NCBI GenBank assembly: GCA_017458745.1
Contig: JAFTAB010000149.1
Span: forward strand, 1 to 39,601
DNA from: Schwartzia sp. (in: firmicutes)
GTDB lineage: Bacteria; Bacillota; Negativicutes; Selenomonadales; Selenomonadaceae
DNA: 39,601 bases
Reading direction: 5' to 3'
Shown: positions 1-9,351 of the stretch, piece after piece
Numbering within the stretch: the stretch's first letter is position 1
Layout: each line of letters opens with the position of its first letter
Notes under the pieces: model-generated
Seen by the model: the letters and a program-made list of their open reading frames with translations, nothing else
The model's database searches: none
Told to the model about the DNA's origin: nothing
Translations under genes and position numbers: made by a program

Positions 1-2
1 TG

Positions 3-77
3 GTAAAAGAAATTATTCAGCGGGAGTGTAAGTTCCCGTTAGCATCGAATCTAAAAGGGGAATCGTGTTTTGGCTGA
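3..77 (+). CDS. Possible 3' end of an upstream gene (partial)
   Basis: An open frame enters from the left edge and stops at 75-77, overlapping the TTG start of the next gene by a few bases. The 24 visible residues begin VKEIIQREC. A tail of this kind could end a penicillin-binding protein 2 (mrdA), which often precedes minC in related genomes, but the fragment is too short to identify. A second frame stops at 29-31 and cannot be excluded. Confidence 0.3.
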   Translation, partial: VKEIIQRECKFPLASNLKGESCFG

Positions 78-2127
78 TTATGATATTTCAAATATGTTTT
101 TCCATGGCGTGCAGCAGGATTTAAAGCTGCTGCTGGTGGCTCCGCTCGTGTGCGCGATTTTTCGCGCGATATTCATAGCGGTGTACGGTCACTACACGCT
201 GAATGACATAGTTAAAAATCCTGCGAAATTTTATCATTCTTTTCGTTACGGGTTTTGGTGGGGGATGGATTGGAACGCCTATGTCCTGCTCTATTCTTTT
301 GTACTGGTGACCATGCCGTCTCTGTTTTTCTCTGATTTGTACGCGTATGCTGACACTGTACGCGCGATAGGTCTTTGCGTGTGGCTCGTCGTGCTTTATG
401 TCGCGTTCGTCGGGAAGATGATTTTTTATTATCACTACCATGATATTTACAATCACCTTATTTGGCTGGCTCATCATGCAAACAAGCGCAATTTGCTCGA
501 CATATTTTTCAACCAAAATCATGGTGCGCTGCTGCTGGTTTCCGTGATTCCGTATATCGCGCTTTGCCATATCATGACAACGGCGTGGCTCTCTACTCCC
601 ACGCTTGCCTGTCCGAGAATTTCGACGGACACGACGGCTTATCTTTTTTTCGCGGCCGTGTTTCTGGCAATGGTAGCTGTTTTTTATTTTTGCCGTTTCG
701 GTGGGACTTTCAAGCATCAGGACAAGCCCGAGTGGGATGAGATCCCCGTTGTGGTCAAGGACGATATTTTTATGGCGAAGGCGACCGTCGATGATATGTG
801 CGCGCTGGAGATTGTTTGGCGTCATCCGATGAATGAGCTTTTGAAGCACACGGATGAATTTGCCGCGCCTCTGATAGACGGAATAATGCCGGCACAATAT
901 AAAAATGAAGCGTGGAAAAATCTGCCTATGCCGATTGAGGCATTCAGGCGCAAGGCAAAGGGCGCGCTGATAAAGCGACCGAGGCATATTTTCCTTATGT
1001 TTGCCGAAAGCTATGAGCAGGCCCCGGTTGATCCGTTCTTTGAAAATCTTCATATTGCGGATGGCGGGCGGCGATTCATGGATTTGCCAAACACGTTCAA
1101 TCTTAGTAACTTCCTCTCGGGAGGGACTCGCTCACGCACGTCGCTTGTCGCGATGTTTCTCGGAATATATGACGCCGAGCTTGAGATAAACGAAAATCAA
1201 AAATTTTGGCGCGGCACTCTTCCCACGCGGTTGCCTCAGGTAATGCGCGAGATGGGGTATCGCTCGTATTTTTGGTACGGCGGAGAGAAAAACGCGGGCA
1301 GCCTGATGCACTTTTTGCCTGCTGTTGGCTTCGACGGCGTATTTTTCGCGCCCGATATTTGTCCGCCGGATTCCCCGCGCACATGGGTGGGAGTTTACGA
1401 TCATATCTTTTTGAGCGAAGCAGCCCGACGCATCGAGGAAATGGAGAGAGAGGATGACAGTCCGGCTCTTCATTTCATATATACGACTTCAAACCACGGC
1501 CCATATAAAATGCCGCTCGCTGACTACGGCTTTGACGCGCGTAAAATTTTTGACGGCGCGCCCGAAAAGCTGATGGCTGACCACGCGATGATAAAGAAAA
1601 TGGGTACTTACTGGTACTCCGACAAGGCACTTTTTGAATTTGTGAACGAGATGCGTTCGCGTTATCCCGACTCGCTTTTCATCGTGACGGGGGATCACTC
1701 CGTGGGAGCTATACCTTTTGGCGACGGGCTGATAGAAAGGCGTGAGCCGACGCTGCGGGAGCAGCACGGCACATTCTTTGCAATGAATCACAGGGAACTT
1801 TTGCCCTCGATGTTCGCGGGCAACACAATCGGCTCTCATATGAGCATCATGCCGACAATTGTCGAGCTGCTGGCGGAAAAAGGGCATGAGTATGTCTCGC
1901 TGTTCCCGCCGCTCACGGAGCATATATCCCGCATTGTGACCCCGTACCACTGGCTCACCGAGAAAAACATCGGCGTGTTCAAGGATGGTCGATATCAGAC
2001 TTTGGAGATGTCGCCTGAAAATATCCCTATGCGCGAGGACGACGGACGGTGGAAGAAAGAGCGTGACGGCTGGTGCGAGTTGACCGCGTGGCTGGCAAGG
2101 CATCCAGATTTGCTGTATGAATTATGA
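70..2127 (+). CDS. LTA-synthase-like membrane sulfatase / phosphoglycerol transferase family protein
   Basis: A 685-residue membrane enzyme of the alkaline phosphatase/sulfatase fold, in the LtaS/OpgB/MdoB group that transfers phosphoglycerol or similar head groups outside the cytoplasmic membrane. The first ~210 residues hold about five hydrophobic segments. The catalytic domain follows from ~305 (FLMFAES). The nucleophile region is GGTRSRTS, with Thr357 the likely catalytic residue. Later come TSNHGPY (~477) and the metal-binding VTGDHS (~540). The start is TTG, about 9 bases after an AAAAGGGG ribosome site. The substrate cannot be read from sequence. In an organism presumed to have an outer membrane, classical lipoteichoic acid synthesis is not the default reading; modification of another envelope polymer or lipid is equally possible. 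The gene lies before the minC promoter. Confidence 0.82.
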   Translation: MADYDISNMFFHGVQQDLKLLLVAPLVCAIFRAIFIAVYGHYTLNDIVKNPAKFYHSFRYGFWWGMDWNAYVLLYSFVLVTMPSLFFSDLYAYADTVRAIGLCVWLVVLYVAFVGKMIFYYHYHDIYNHLIWLAHHANKRNLLDIFFNQNHGALLLVSVIPYIALCHIMTTAWLSTPTLACPRISTDTTAYLFFAAVFLAMVAVFYFCRFGGTFKHQDKPEWDEIPVVVKDDIFMAKATVDDMCALEIVWRHPMNELLKHTDEFAAPLIDGIMPAQYKNEAWKNLPMPIEAFRRKAKGALIKRPRHIFLMFAESYEQAPVDPFFENLHIADGGRRFMDLPNTFNLSNFLSGGTRSRTSLVAMFLGIYDAELEINENQKFWRGTLPTRLPQVMREMGYRSYFWYGGEKNAGSLMHFLPAVGFDGVFFAPDICPPDSPRTWVGVYDHIFLSEAARRIEEMEREDDSPALHFIYTTSNHGPYKMPLADYGFDARKIFDGAPEKLMADHAMIKKMGTYWYSDKALFEFVNEMRSRYPDSLFIVTGDHSVGAIPFGDGLIERREPTLREQHGTFFAMNHRELLPSMFAGNTIGSHMSIMPTIVELLAEKGHEYVSLFPPLTEHISRIVTPYHWLTEKNIGVFKDGRYQTLEMSPENIPMREDDGRWKKERDGWCELTAWLARHPDLLYEL

Positions 2128-2160
2128 AAATATATTCGATGCGTCACCAAATTTTTTTAC

Positions 2161-2190
2161 TTGTCAAACTCGTAAAAATGATGATAATAT
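2161..2190 (+). promoter_or_regulatory. Promoter of the min operon
   Basis: TTGTCA at 2161-2166 is followed, after 18 bases, by TAATAT at 2185-2190; a GATAAT in the same run would give a 16-base spacer. It lies in the AT-rich gap between the sulfatase gene and minC and would give a leader of about 45 bases. Confidence 0.6.
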
Positions 2191-2240
2191 ATGGGCTGTG
2201 TTTATGGAACGTCATTATATAATCTGGGGGCGGCAGAAAA

Positions 2241-2930
2241 ATGAGCGAGGATATTGTCAAGCTGAAAGGTTCAACTTTTGGTATTCAGCTTGTTTTTGAC
2301 CGCAAAGTAGATTTTTCCGTTGTCAAAGATGATATAAGGAAAAAATTAGAGTCAGGCTCAAAGTTTTTTAAGCGCGGCACTGTCATCAGCATTGAGCCGG
2401 GGATACTCACGCAATCCGAGGAGGATGAGCTGCGGAAGCTTTTTCATCAGCATGCTGTGCTTTTTCGGGTTGAAAAAATTGAAAGTCCAAGGATTCCCAA
2501 AAGGGCGATAATGAATAAAAGCCCGCAGCCAAACAGCGATGATGCTTATAAGCGTGCGAGGACGGACAATGCCGGGCAGCTCATAAAGAAACCGTCAGAA
2601 GAGCAAAAGATGATGGTCATTAATCGCACGGTTCGCGGCGGGCAGGAGATAAACTCAACAGGCTCAATACTCGTGATAGGCAATGTGAACCCCGGCGCTC
2701 AGATAATAGCGGGGGGGAGCATCGACGTCAGGGGCGTTTGCAGGGGGCTCGTCCATGCTGGTGCTTACGGCGACAGCACGGCTTTTATTATCGCTGATAA
2801 ATTGATGCCAACGCAGATACGCATAGCGGACAGGATAGCGCAGCCGCCTGAGGATGCTGAAAGCCCGACAGGAGCCGAGAAGGCGTCCATCCAAAATGGG
2901 CGAATAATAATAGAAACTGTTGAGAGATAG
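2241..2930 (+). CDS. minC: Septum site-determining protein MinC
   Basis: MinC inhibits FtsZ assembly near the poles. It is recruited to the membrane by MinD. This 229-residue protein has the usual two parts. The N-terminal FtsZ-inhibiting domain is at ~1-105. After a polar linker, the C-terminal beta-helix domain runs from ~128 to 205. The signature of the second domain is clear: RGGQEI, then GSILVIGNVNPGA, AGGSIDVRG and RGLVHAGAYGD. The ATG start follows a GGGGGCGG run. minD begins 18 bases downstream, so the two are co-transcribed from the promoter at 2161-2190. Confidence 0.96.
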   Translation: MSEDIVKLKGSTFGIQLVFDRKVDFSVVKDDIRKKLESGSKFFKRGTVISIEPGILTQSEEDELRKLFHQHAVLFRVEKIESPRIPKRAIMNKSPQPNSDDAYKRARTDNAGQLIKKPSEEQKMMVINRTVRGGQEINSTGSILVIGNVNPGAQIIAGGSIDVRGVCRGLVHAGAYGDSTAFIIADKLMPTQIRIADRIAQPPEDAESPTGAEKASIQNGRIIIETVER

Positions 2931-2948
2931 AAAGGCAGGATAATATAA

Positions 2949-3734
2949 ATGAGCGAAGTAATAGTCATAACTTCAGGAAAGGGAGGTGTCGGCAAGACCA
3001 CGACGACGGCCAATCTCGGAGTGGGGCTTGCGATACGCGGCAAGAAGGTCGCTCTGATTGATACTGATACCGGACTGCGTAATCTTGATTTATTGCTTGG
3101 ATTGGAGCGTCGCATTGTCTACACGCTTGTCGATGTCGTTCAAAAACGCGTCGGCTATGGACAGGCGCTTGTTCGCCATAAAAAATATACGGATTTGTTT
3201 CTGCTTCCAACCTCGCAGGTAGCCGACAAGACGGCGATAGACCCGCAGGAGATGCTGACCATAGTGCAGGCGATGAGAAATGAATTTGACTATATATTGA
3301 TTGATTGCCCCGCGGGGATTGAGCAGGGCTTTCAGACGGCGGTCATAGGGGCGGACTGGGCTATAGTGGTTACCATGCCAGAAATAGCGGCTGTGCGTGA
3401 CGCGGATAAAATTATTGGCAAGCTTCAGTCGGAAAATAAAAATATAAAACTCGTAGTGAATCGCATTCGCCCGCAGATGGTCAAGGACGGAACTATGCTT
3501 GACATGACCTCGATAGATGATATTCTTTCTGTCGATTGCATAGGGCAGATTCCCGACGACGAGAAGGTGGTCGACTCAGCGAATCGGGGCATACCTGTTG
3601 TGGAGTGGAAAAATTCTGCTGCCGGCTCGGCTTATCGCGATGTCGTCAGCAGGGTATTGGGAGAGGATGTCCCGTTCAAACCGTTTGAGACGGAAGGCTT
3701 TTTTACACGCCTGAAGCACGTTTTTGGGCATTGA
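2949..3734 (+). CDS. minD: Septum site-determining ATPase MinD
   Basis: MinD is the membrane-cycling ATPase of the Min system; it binds MinC as an ATP-bound dimer and is released by MinE. The 261-residue protein carries the deviant Walker A motif GKGGVGKTT at residues 10-18, with the signature Lys11 and P-loop Lys16. Switch II is DCPAGIEQGF. The C-terminal amphipathic membrane-targeting helix is FFTRLKHVFG. An AGGCAGGA ribosome site precedes the ATG. Confidence 0.98.
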   Translation: MSEVIVITSGKGGVGKTTTTANLGVGLAIRGKKVALIDTDTGLRNLDLLLGLERRIVYTLVDVVQKRVGYGQALVRHKKYTDLFLLPTSQVADKTAIDPQEMLTIVQAMRNEFDYILIDCPAGIEQGFQTAVIGADWAIVVTMPEIAAVRDADKIIGKLQSENKNIKLVVNRIRPQMVKDGTMLDMTSIDDILSVDCIGQIPDDEKVVDSANRGIPVVEWKNSAAGSAYRDVVSRVLGEDVPFKPFETEGFFTRLKHVFGH

Positions 3735-3749
3735 AGGGGGAGATGAGTC

Positions 3750-4025
3750 ATGCTTGAGGCATTGAAGAAAATATTTGGCGGCTCGTCGGCCAAATCGTCC
3801 GATCTTGCCCACCAAAGGTTGAAGTTTGTATTGCTCAATGATCGCACCAATATATCACCCGAGATAATGGAGAATATCAAAAATGATATTATTCAAGTAA
3901 TCTCGAAGTACATGGAGATTAATCAGAACGCGATGGAGGTCTCGCTTGAGAATGATTCTGACTCTGTCGCGCTTGTAGCAAGTATCCCTGTGAGCAGCGT
4001 CAAGCAGAAAAATCGCAGAAGATAA
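3750..4025 (+). CDS. minE: Cell division topological specificity factor MinE
   Basis: MinE stimulates MinD ATPase and drives MinCD away from midcell. At 91 residues it has typical length. The N-terminal MinD-binding segment (RLKFVLLNDR, ~25-34) and the C-terminal dimerisation domain (~37-85, with ISPEIMENIKNDII) are both recognisable. The N-terminal MLEALKKIFG is an amphipathic membrane-binding helix. The ATG is preceded by GGGGGAG. A complete minCDE set predicts pole-to-pole Min oscillation rather than the DivIVA-dependent, MinE-less arrangement. Confidence 0.96.
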   Translation: MLEALKKIFGGSSAKSSDLAHQRLKFVLLNDRTNISPEIMENIKNDIIQVISKYMEINQNAMEVSLENDSDSVALVASIPVSSVKQKNRRR

Positions 4026-4040
4026 TGGCTGCTATTATTG

Positions 4041-4072
4041 AACCGGTGCATTATTACGCTGCACCGGTTTTT
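4041..4072 (+). terminator. Hairpin between minE and rodA, possible partial terminator
   Basis: A perfect 10-bp stem (AACCGGTGCA at 4041-4050, its complement at 4060-4069) with a 9-base loop is followed by a short T run and then GGGTTTT. The broken T tract suggests a leaky terminator or a processing stem that lowers rodA expression relative to minCDE. Confidence 0.6.
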
Positions 4073-4094
4073 GGGTTTTGGAGGATTATCGGGC

Positions 4095-5198
4095 ATGAAT
4101 AAAAGGTGGCTGAGGAGACTTGATTTCCCGCTCATATTTGCCTCGCTTGCTATCATAGTCATGAGTTTGGTGGTCATAGGCAGCGCCACTCATGCTAATG
4201 CGCCGTCGGACAACCGCTTTTTCTTTGTTGAGCGGCAGGGTATATTCGCGGTGCTTAATATCGCGTTTGCCGTCTTCTGCATGAATTTTGATTATAAAAT
4301 GCTTGAACGGTATGCCAAACAATTATATGTGATAAATTTGCTTTTACTGCTGGCCGTCATGCTGTTCGGCCATTCTGCTTTGGGGGCGCAGCGGTGGATT
4401 CAGTTAGGCCCGGTGACTATCCAGCCATCGGAATTTGCCAAGCTGATAATGATTATTTCGCTTGCCTCGCTTCTTCAGGATAAAGTCGGAAAGCTGAACA
4501 CGCTTCGTGAGTTGGCTCCAATCGCTCTATTTGTCCTTGTCCCTTTTATGCTTGTGCTTAAGCAGCCCGACCTTGGCACATCCCTTGTTTTCATTGCCAT
4601 ATTCTTCGGAATGATTTTCGCCTGCGGTGTTAATCTGAAAATTCTTGGCGGGATTTTTTTTGCCGGGCTCGCTGCCAGCCCTGTTCTTTGGCATTTTTTG
4701 AAGGACTATCAAAAGATGCGCATCATGGTTTTTCTTGATCCGAATGTGGACCCGCTGGGGTCGGGCTATCACATAATACAATCGAAGATTGCCATTGGCT
4801 CCGGCATGATTTTTGGCAAGGGCTTATTTTCCGGCCCGCAAAGCCAGCTCAATTTCTTGCCGGAAAATCATACCGATTTCATTTTTGCCGTTGTCGGGGA
4901 GGAGCTTGGCTTTATCGGCGCGGCGGCTCTTCTCCTTCTTTATCTTATAGTGCTGATTCGCGGAATGTCTATTGCCCGTGATGCCAGCGATACATTTGGT
5001 ATGCTTTTGGCCGTCGGAATCACTTCAATGCTCGCATTTCACGTTTTGGTCAATGTCGGCATGACGACGGGCATAATGCCTGTCACGGGAATACCGCTGC
5101 CTCTCATGAGCTACGGGGTATCATCGCTGACGACAAATATAATGGCGCTGGCCATACTGATTAATATTCATATGAAAAAGCAAAAGTTATTGTTCTGA
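4095..5198 (+). CDS. rodA: Rod-shape peptidoglycan glycosyltransferase RodA (SEDS family)
   Basis: RodA polymerises lipid II during cell elongation, with a class B penicillin-binding protein as partner. The 367-residue protein has about ten hydrophobic segments. SEDS signatures include QPSEFAKL (~113-120), the extracellular LPENHTDFIFAVVGEELGF segment with the catalytic Asp, and near the end PLPLMSYG. I place the start at ATG 4095, ten bases after GGAGG (4080-4084). The longer frame back to 4038 would begin inside the hairpin and has no ribosome site. It follows minE by 69 bases. Confidence 0.93.
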   Translation: MNKRWLRRLDFPLIFASLAIIVMSLVVIGSATHANAPSDNRFFFVERQGIFAVLNIAFAVFCMNFDYKMLERYAKQLYVINLLLLLAVMLFGHSALGAQRWIQLGPVTIQPSEFAKLIMIISLASLLQDKVGKLNTLRELAPIALFVLVPFMLVLKQPDLGTSLVFIAIFFGMIFACGVNLKILGGIFFAGLAASPVLWHFLKDYQKMRIMVFLDPNVDPLGSGYHIIQSKIAIGSGMIFGKGLFSGPQSQLNFLPENHTDFIFAVVGEELGFIGAAALLLLYLIVLIRGMSIARDASDTFGMLLAVGITSMLAFHVLVNVGMTTGIMPVTGIPLPLMSYGVSSLTTNIMALAILINIHMKKQKLLF

Positions 5199-5212
5199 TT
5201 AGGTGAAGCTTA

Positions 5213-7837
5213 ATGATAAATCTTATGCCGGATATTCTTTCGTCGGTTGAAAAGCCGGCAAGATACACGGGCAATGAATTTAATGAAATTGTGAAGAAAC
5301 ATGACAAGGTGAAGTGCAAGTTTGCGCTTTCGATGCCTGATGTGTATGAGGTCGGCATGTCAAATCTTGGCCTCAAGATTTTGTATGAGGTGCTGAACGG
5401 AAAAGACGATGTGGCGGCGGAGAGAGTCTATGCGCCATGGGTTGATATGGAGGCGGCCATGCGTGAACGTGATGTGCCGCTTTTTTCGCTTGAAACCAAG
5501 ACGGAGATAAAGGCGTTTGATTTTTTGGGCTTTTCGTTGCAGTATGAGATGAGCTATACCAATGTGCTCAATATGCTCGATTTATCCGATATAGCGATTC
5601 ATTCAAGCGAGCGCGGCATGGAGGAGCCTTTTGTCGTTGGCGGCGGCCCGTGCGTGTATAATGTCGAGCCGGTCGCTGATTTTTTTGATTTGTTTGTGAT
5701 TGGCGAGGGCGAGATTGTCGTTGCCGAACTCGTCGAAGCCTTTATCGGCTGGAAAGAGGAAGGAAAACAGGGCGGGCGAGAGGGCTTCTTGCGGAGGGCC
5801 GCGATGATTGAGGGCATATATGTGCCGTCTTTTTATGAGCCGCAATACGATAAAAATGATAATTTCGTCGGCATAAGCGTGAATATGAAATCAAAAGATG
5901 TGGCACGACCTGTCATATACAAGCGGGTGTTGAAAAGCTTTGACGAGGCTCCTGCAATGACGAGGCCCATTGTCCCTAACCTTGACATAGTACATAACCG
6001 CATAATGCTGGAGCTGTTCCGTGGGTGCTCGCGCGGATGCAGATTTTGTCAGGCGGGGATAGAATATCGCCCTGTCAGAGAGAGGTCTCCCCGAAGGCTG
6101 AATGAGCTCGCCCGAAAAATGGTGGACGCGACAGGCTATGATGAGATGTCGCTGACGTCGCTTTCGTCGGCTGATTATTCTTGTCTTAACGGTCTGATAG
6201 ATGAACTTTTTGATGAATTCAGCGATGAGAAGGTCAGCTTCTCATTGCCGTCGCTTCGGATTGACAGCTTTTCGATTGAGCTTGCCGATAGGATGCAGCA
6301 GGTGCGAAAGAGCGGGCTGACATTCGCGCCCGAGGCCGGAACGCAGAGGCTTCGTGATGTCATCAACAAAGGCGTCACCGAGGAAAATCTCATGGGCGCG
6401 GTCAGCGCGGCATTCAAAAAGGGATGGAAAAATGTAAAGCTGTATTTCATGATAGGTCTCCCGACAGAGACTGATGATGATATAATAGGAATCGCGGAAT
6501 TGGCGCAGAAAGTAGTTGACCTTTATAAAGAGATACGTCATCGCCGTGATGTCCGTGTCACGGTGAGCGTTTCATGCTTTGTGCCAAAGCCGTACACGCC
6601 TTTTCAGTGGTTCGGTCAAAATTCACTGGAAGAATTTACAAGAAAGCAGCAACTCATAAAGGAAAATATACACGACCGAGCAATCCATTTCGCTTATCAC
6701 GATGCCCGCGTCAGTTTGATAGAGGGAGCACTCGCTCGTGGTGACAGGCGATTGGGCGCGGTCATCGAGAGGGCCTATCGAAACGGCGCAAAATTTGACG
6801 GGTGGTCGGATTATTTCAATGAGAGGGCGTGGGCAGAGTCTTTCGATGAATGTCATGTCGACATGAAAAAATATAATGAGCGTGAGCGCAGCTTTGATGA
6901 GGCTCTGCCATGGTCGCATACCACTCCCGGCGTCAGCGAGGCTTTTCTGCGCCGCGAGTGGGAAAAGGCGATGGCGGAGGAACTGACACATGACTGCCGC
7001 AGGGGCGAATGCACGGGATGCGGGGTCTGCCAGACTCTCGGAGTCGATGTAGTGGATTTTAAAGCAAAATATGGAGAGCGCGAAAACACAATCCCTAATC
7101 CGGAGGATAAAAAATTATTTTCAATTGGCGAGGATAAAGAAAAAAATAAACGCATGTTTTTGAAATATCGAGCCATTGTCACTAAGGGGGAATCGATTCG
7201 ATATATATCTCATCTTGATTATGCAGATATGATTATCCGAGCTGTTGCCAGGGCGCGTCTCCCAATCGCGTATTCCGAGGGGTTCAATCCTCATATGAGA
7301 ATCTCGTTTGCTTCAGCGCTTGCCGTCGGCGTTACGAGCAGAGCCGAATGTATGGAATTTGAGCTGACGACGAAAATTGGTGAAAATGAGATTTTTGAAA
7401 GGTTCAGAAAAGCACTGCCTGCCGGAATTGAAATTCTGTCCGTGAAATACTTGGAAGGCAAACGTAAAGCACCGATGGCGGAAGTGGATGAGGCAATATA
7501 CGATATAAGGCTGCCGATAATAATGACCGATAATGTTGAAGACAAAATCAGGCGCTCGCTTGATTCTTTTCAGTGTGCGGATGCGTGCATATATGAGCGT
7601 GTCATGCCAAAAAAGAAACGCGAGATTGATGTAAAAAAATATGTCCGTGATATTGAGTATACGATAAATGATGGCGTGCTGCTTTTGGAGGTGTCAATCA
7701 CGATAACCCCGACAGGCAGCGTAAAGCCCGGTGAGATTATTGAGGTGTTGGTCAAAGAATTTGATTTGCCCTGTGACAGGAATATGGCTTTGATCGAGCG
7801 GAAGGCGCTTCTTTCGGTTGGGCGTCCGCTGGCATGA
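5213..7837 (+). CDS. TIGR03960-family radical SAM protein fused to a DUF2344 (TIGR03936) domain
   Basis: A large 874-residue fusion. The N-terminal ~230 residues resemble a B12-binding-type Rossmann region. The radical SAM core follows, with its 4Fe-4S motif CSRGCRFC at C272, C276 and C279. A second cysteine cluster (CRRGECTGCGVC, ~595-606) could hold another metal centre. The C-terminal part from ~645 (RYISHLD, then YSEGFNPHMRISFA) is the DUF2344 domain. In Negativicutes and Clostridia this fusion commonly lies beside rodA and rng. Its substrate is unknown to me; RNA or ribosome modification is often suggested from its neighbours. The ATG start has AGGTGAA upstream; an ATG at 5225 is possible. 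Confidence 0.88.
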   Translation: MINLMPDILSSVEKPARYTGNEFNEIVKKHDKVKCKFALSMPDVYEVGMSNLGLKILYEVLNGKDDVAAERVYAPWVDMEAAMRERDVPLFSLETKTEIKAFDFLGFSLQYEMSYTNVLNMLDLSDIAIHSSERGMEEPFVVGGGPCVYNVEPVADFFDLFVIGEGEIVVAELVEAFIGWKEEGKQGGREGFLRRAAMIEGIYVPSFYEPQYDKNDNFVGISVNMKSKDVARPVIYKRVLKSFDEAPAMTRPIVPNLDIVHNRIMLELFRGCSRGCRFCQAGIEYRPVRERSPRRLNELARKMVDATGYDEMSLTSLSSADYSCLNGLIDELFDEFSDEKVSFSLPSLRIDSFSIELADRMQQVRKSGLTFAPEAGTQRLRDVINKGVTEENLMGAVSAAFKKGWKNVKLYFMIGLPTETDDDIIGIAELAQKVVDLYKEIRHRRDVRVTVSVSCFVPKPYTPFQWFGQNSLEEFTRKQQLIKENIHDRAIHFAYHDARVSLIEGALARGDRRLGAVIERAYRNGAKFDGWSDYFNERAWAESFDECHVDMKKYNERERSFDEALPWSHTTPGVSEAFLRREWEKAMAEELTHDCRRGECTGCGVCQTLGVDVVDFKAKYGERENTIPNPEDKKLFSIGEDKEKNKRMFLKYRAIVTKGESIRYISHLDYADMIIRAVARARLPIAYSEGFNPHMRISFASALAVGVTSRAECMEFELTTKIGENEIFERFRKALPAGIEILSVKYLEGKRKAPMAEVDEAIYDIRLPIIMTDNVEDKIRRSLDSFQCADACIYERVMPKKKREIDVKKYVRDIEYTINDGVLLLEVSITITPTGSVKPGEIIEVLVKEFDLPCDRNMALIERKALLSVGRPLA

Positions 7838-7852
7838 ACAAGGAGGTGGGAT

Positions 7853-9286
7853 ATGAAAAGAATACTGGTTGAGACTGTGCCGGAGGAGACACGCATGGCT
7901 CTCATTGAGAATGATGTGCTCATAGCGGCTAACGCCGAGCGACCGTCTCACTCGCATCTTGTTGGCAATATATACAAATGCCGTGTTCAAAATGTGCTGA
8001 ATGGAATGCAGGCCGCATTCGTCGATATTGGGACCAAGAAAAACGCTTTTTTGTATATAGGCGACGGCATGATAAATGGTCTGGGGGATGAGCCGTCAAA
8101 AATACATATAGGGCAGAGTTTCCCCGTAGAGGTAATGAAAGACGCATGGGGGTCAAAGGGGCCTCGTGTGACCAGAAATTTCTCGCTGCCGGGGCGCAAC
8201 GTGGTCTTAATGCCAAACGCGAACCATATAGCAATATCGCATCGAATCACTGACAAGGAAGAAAGAAATCGTCTGCTGGAAATCGGGAAAAAATTGCGAC
8301 CCGATAACATGGGGCTTATCATTCGCACGGCGTGCATGGGAGAGCCCGAGGAAGCTGTCGCATCAGATGTGTCATACTTGCTGCGTCTGTGGGAGTCGCT
8401 CATGACGAGAAACAGGATACTCGCGGCTCCGGCCTTGCTATATCGCGATGCCGATCTCATCGTGCGCGTGGTGCGTGATTATATGACGGATGATGTGGAC
8501 GAAGTGATCGTGGATGACAGGGAATCATTTCAGCGTATGCGCGAGCTGGTTGAATATACATCTCCTGAGTTAAAGGAGCGTGTTCATTTCTATGATGAAC
8601 GCGAGCCGATATTCAGGGCTTACAATATCGAAGCCGAAATGAAAAATATCGGGGCAAGACGAGTGGGGCTGAAATCGGGTGGGTTTTTGGTTTTCGACCC
8701 GACAGAGGCTTTGACTGTTGTTGATGTAAATACCGGGAAATTTGTCGGGCGTGACAACTTGTCTGACACGACATTCAGAACTAACATAGAGGCGGCATAC
8801 GAGATAATGCGCCAGATTCGTCTGCGCGACATCGGCGGAATCATTGTTATTGATTTTATAGATATGGATAATGATGAGCAAAAGGAGAGCTTGCTCAAAG
8901 AAATGAGAAAAATGGCTAAGGCTGATCCCGTCAAAACCGTGATAGTAGGGATAACGCAGCTTGGACTGGTGGAGATGACAAGGAAAAAATCACGCCATAA
9001 TCTCACAAGCATGCTTTATACTAATTGCCCGTGCTGCGAGGGAAAGGGCTACGTTTCGTCAGCCGAGACGACAGGTATCCATATATCGCGGGACATACGT
9101 CATTTTGAAAAGGAACGTCATGCGCCAAACGGTTATGATGTTGAGCTGAATAACGAGGTTTGTTTGCAACTGATAGAAAATAAAACGATGGAGCATCTGG
9201 CAAACGAACTCGGGACTTCGATTCACATGTTGCCGAGAGCGGACTATCACCCCGAGCGATACACCGTGCTGGCGGGAAATGAATAG
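7853..9286 (+). CDS. rng: Ribonuclease G/E family endoribonuclease
   Basis: A single-strand-specific endoribonuclease for rRNA maturation and mRNA turnover. The length, 477 residues, fits RNase G and excludes the long C-terminal scaffold of RNase E. An S1-like domain occupies ~35-125. The DNase I-like catalytic region follows, with both conserved acidic motifs: VVDVNTGKF and VIDFIDMD. The zinc-link CPCC (~395) is present, so a dimer of dimers is expected. GGAGGTGGG lies just before the ATG. It is 15 bases after the radical SAM gene. In relatives rplU often follows rng; here miaB does. Confidence 0.94.
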   Translation: MKRILVETVPEETRMALIENDVLIAANAERPSHSHLVGNIYKCRVQNVLNGMQAAFVDIGTKKNAFLYIGDGMINGLGDEPSKIHIGQSFPVEVMKDAWGSKGPRVTRNFSLPGRNVVLMPNANHIAISHRITDKEERNRLLEIGKKLRPDNMGLIIRTACMGEPEEAVASDVSYLLRLWESLMTRNRILAAPALLYRDADLIVRVVRDYMTDDVDEVIVDDRESFQRMRELVEYTSPELKERVHFYDEREPIFRAYNIEAEMKNIGARRVGLKSGGFLVFDPTEALTVVDVNTGKFVGRDNLSDTTFRTNIEAAYEIMRQIRLRDIGGIIVIDFIDMDNDEQKESLLKEMRKMAKADPVKTVIVGITQLGLVEMTRKKSRHNLTSMLYTNCPCCEGKGYVSSAETTGIHISRDIRHFEKERHAPNGYDVELNNEVCLQLIENKTMEHLANELGTSIHMLPRADYHPERYTVLAGNE

Positions 9287-9351
9287 CCGCGCTGTTGCCA
9301 TGGGATGAAATGCAATTCGGGAATCAAATGTATGGACAGGATTGATATTGT

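Noticed and set aside
121-1053. 310-residue open frame on the minus strand inside the sulfatase gene
   Set aside because: It lies wholly opposite a clear sulfatase with good motifs, is rich in His/Arg without domains, and has no ribosome site.
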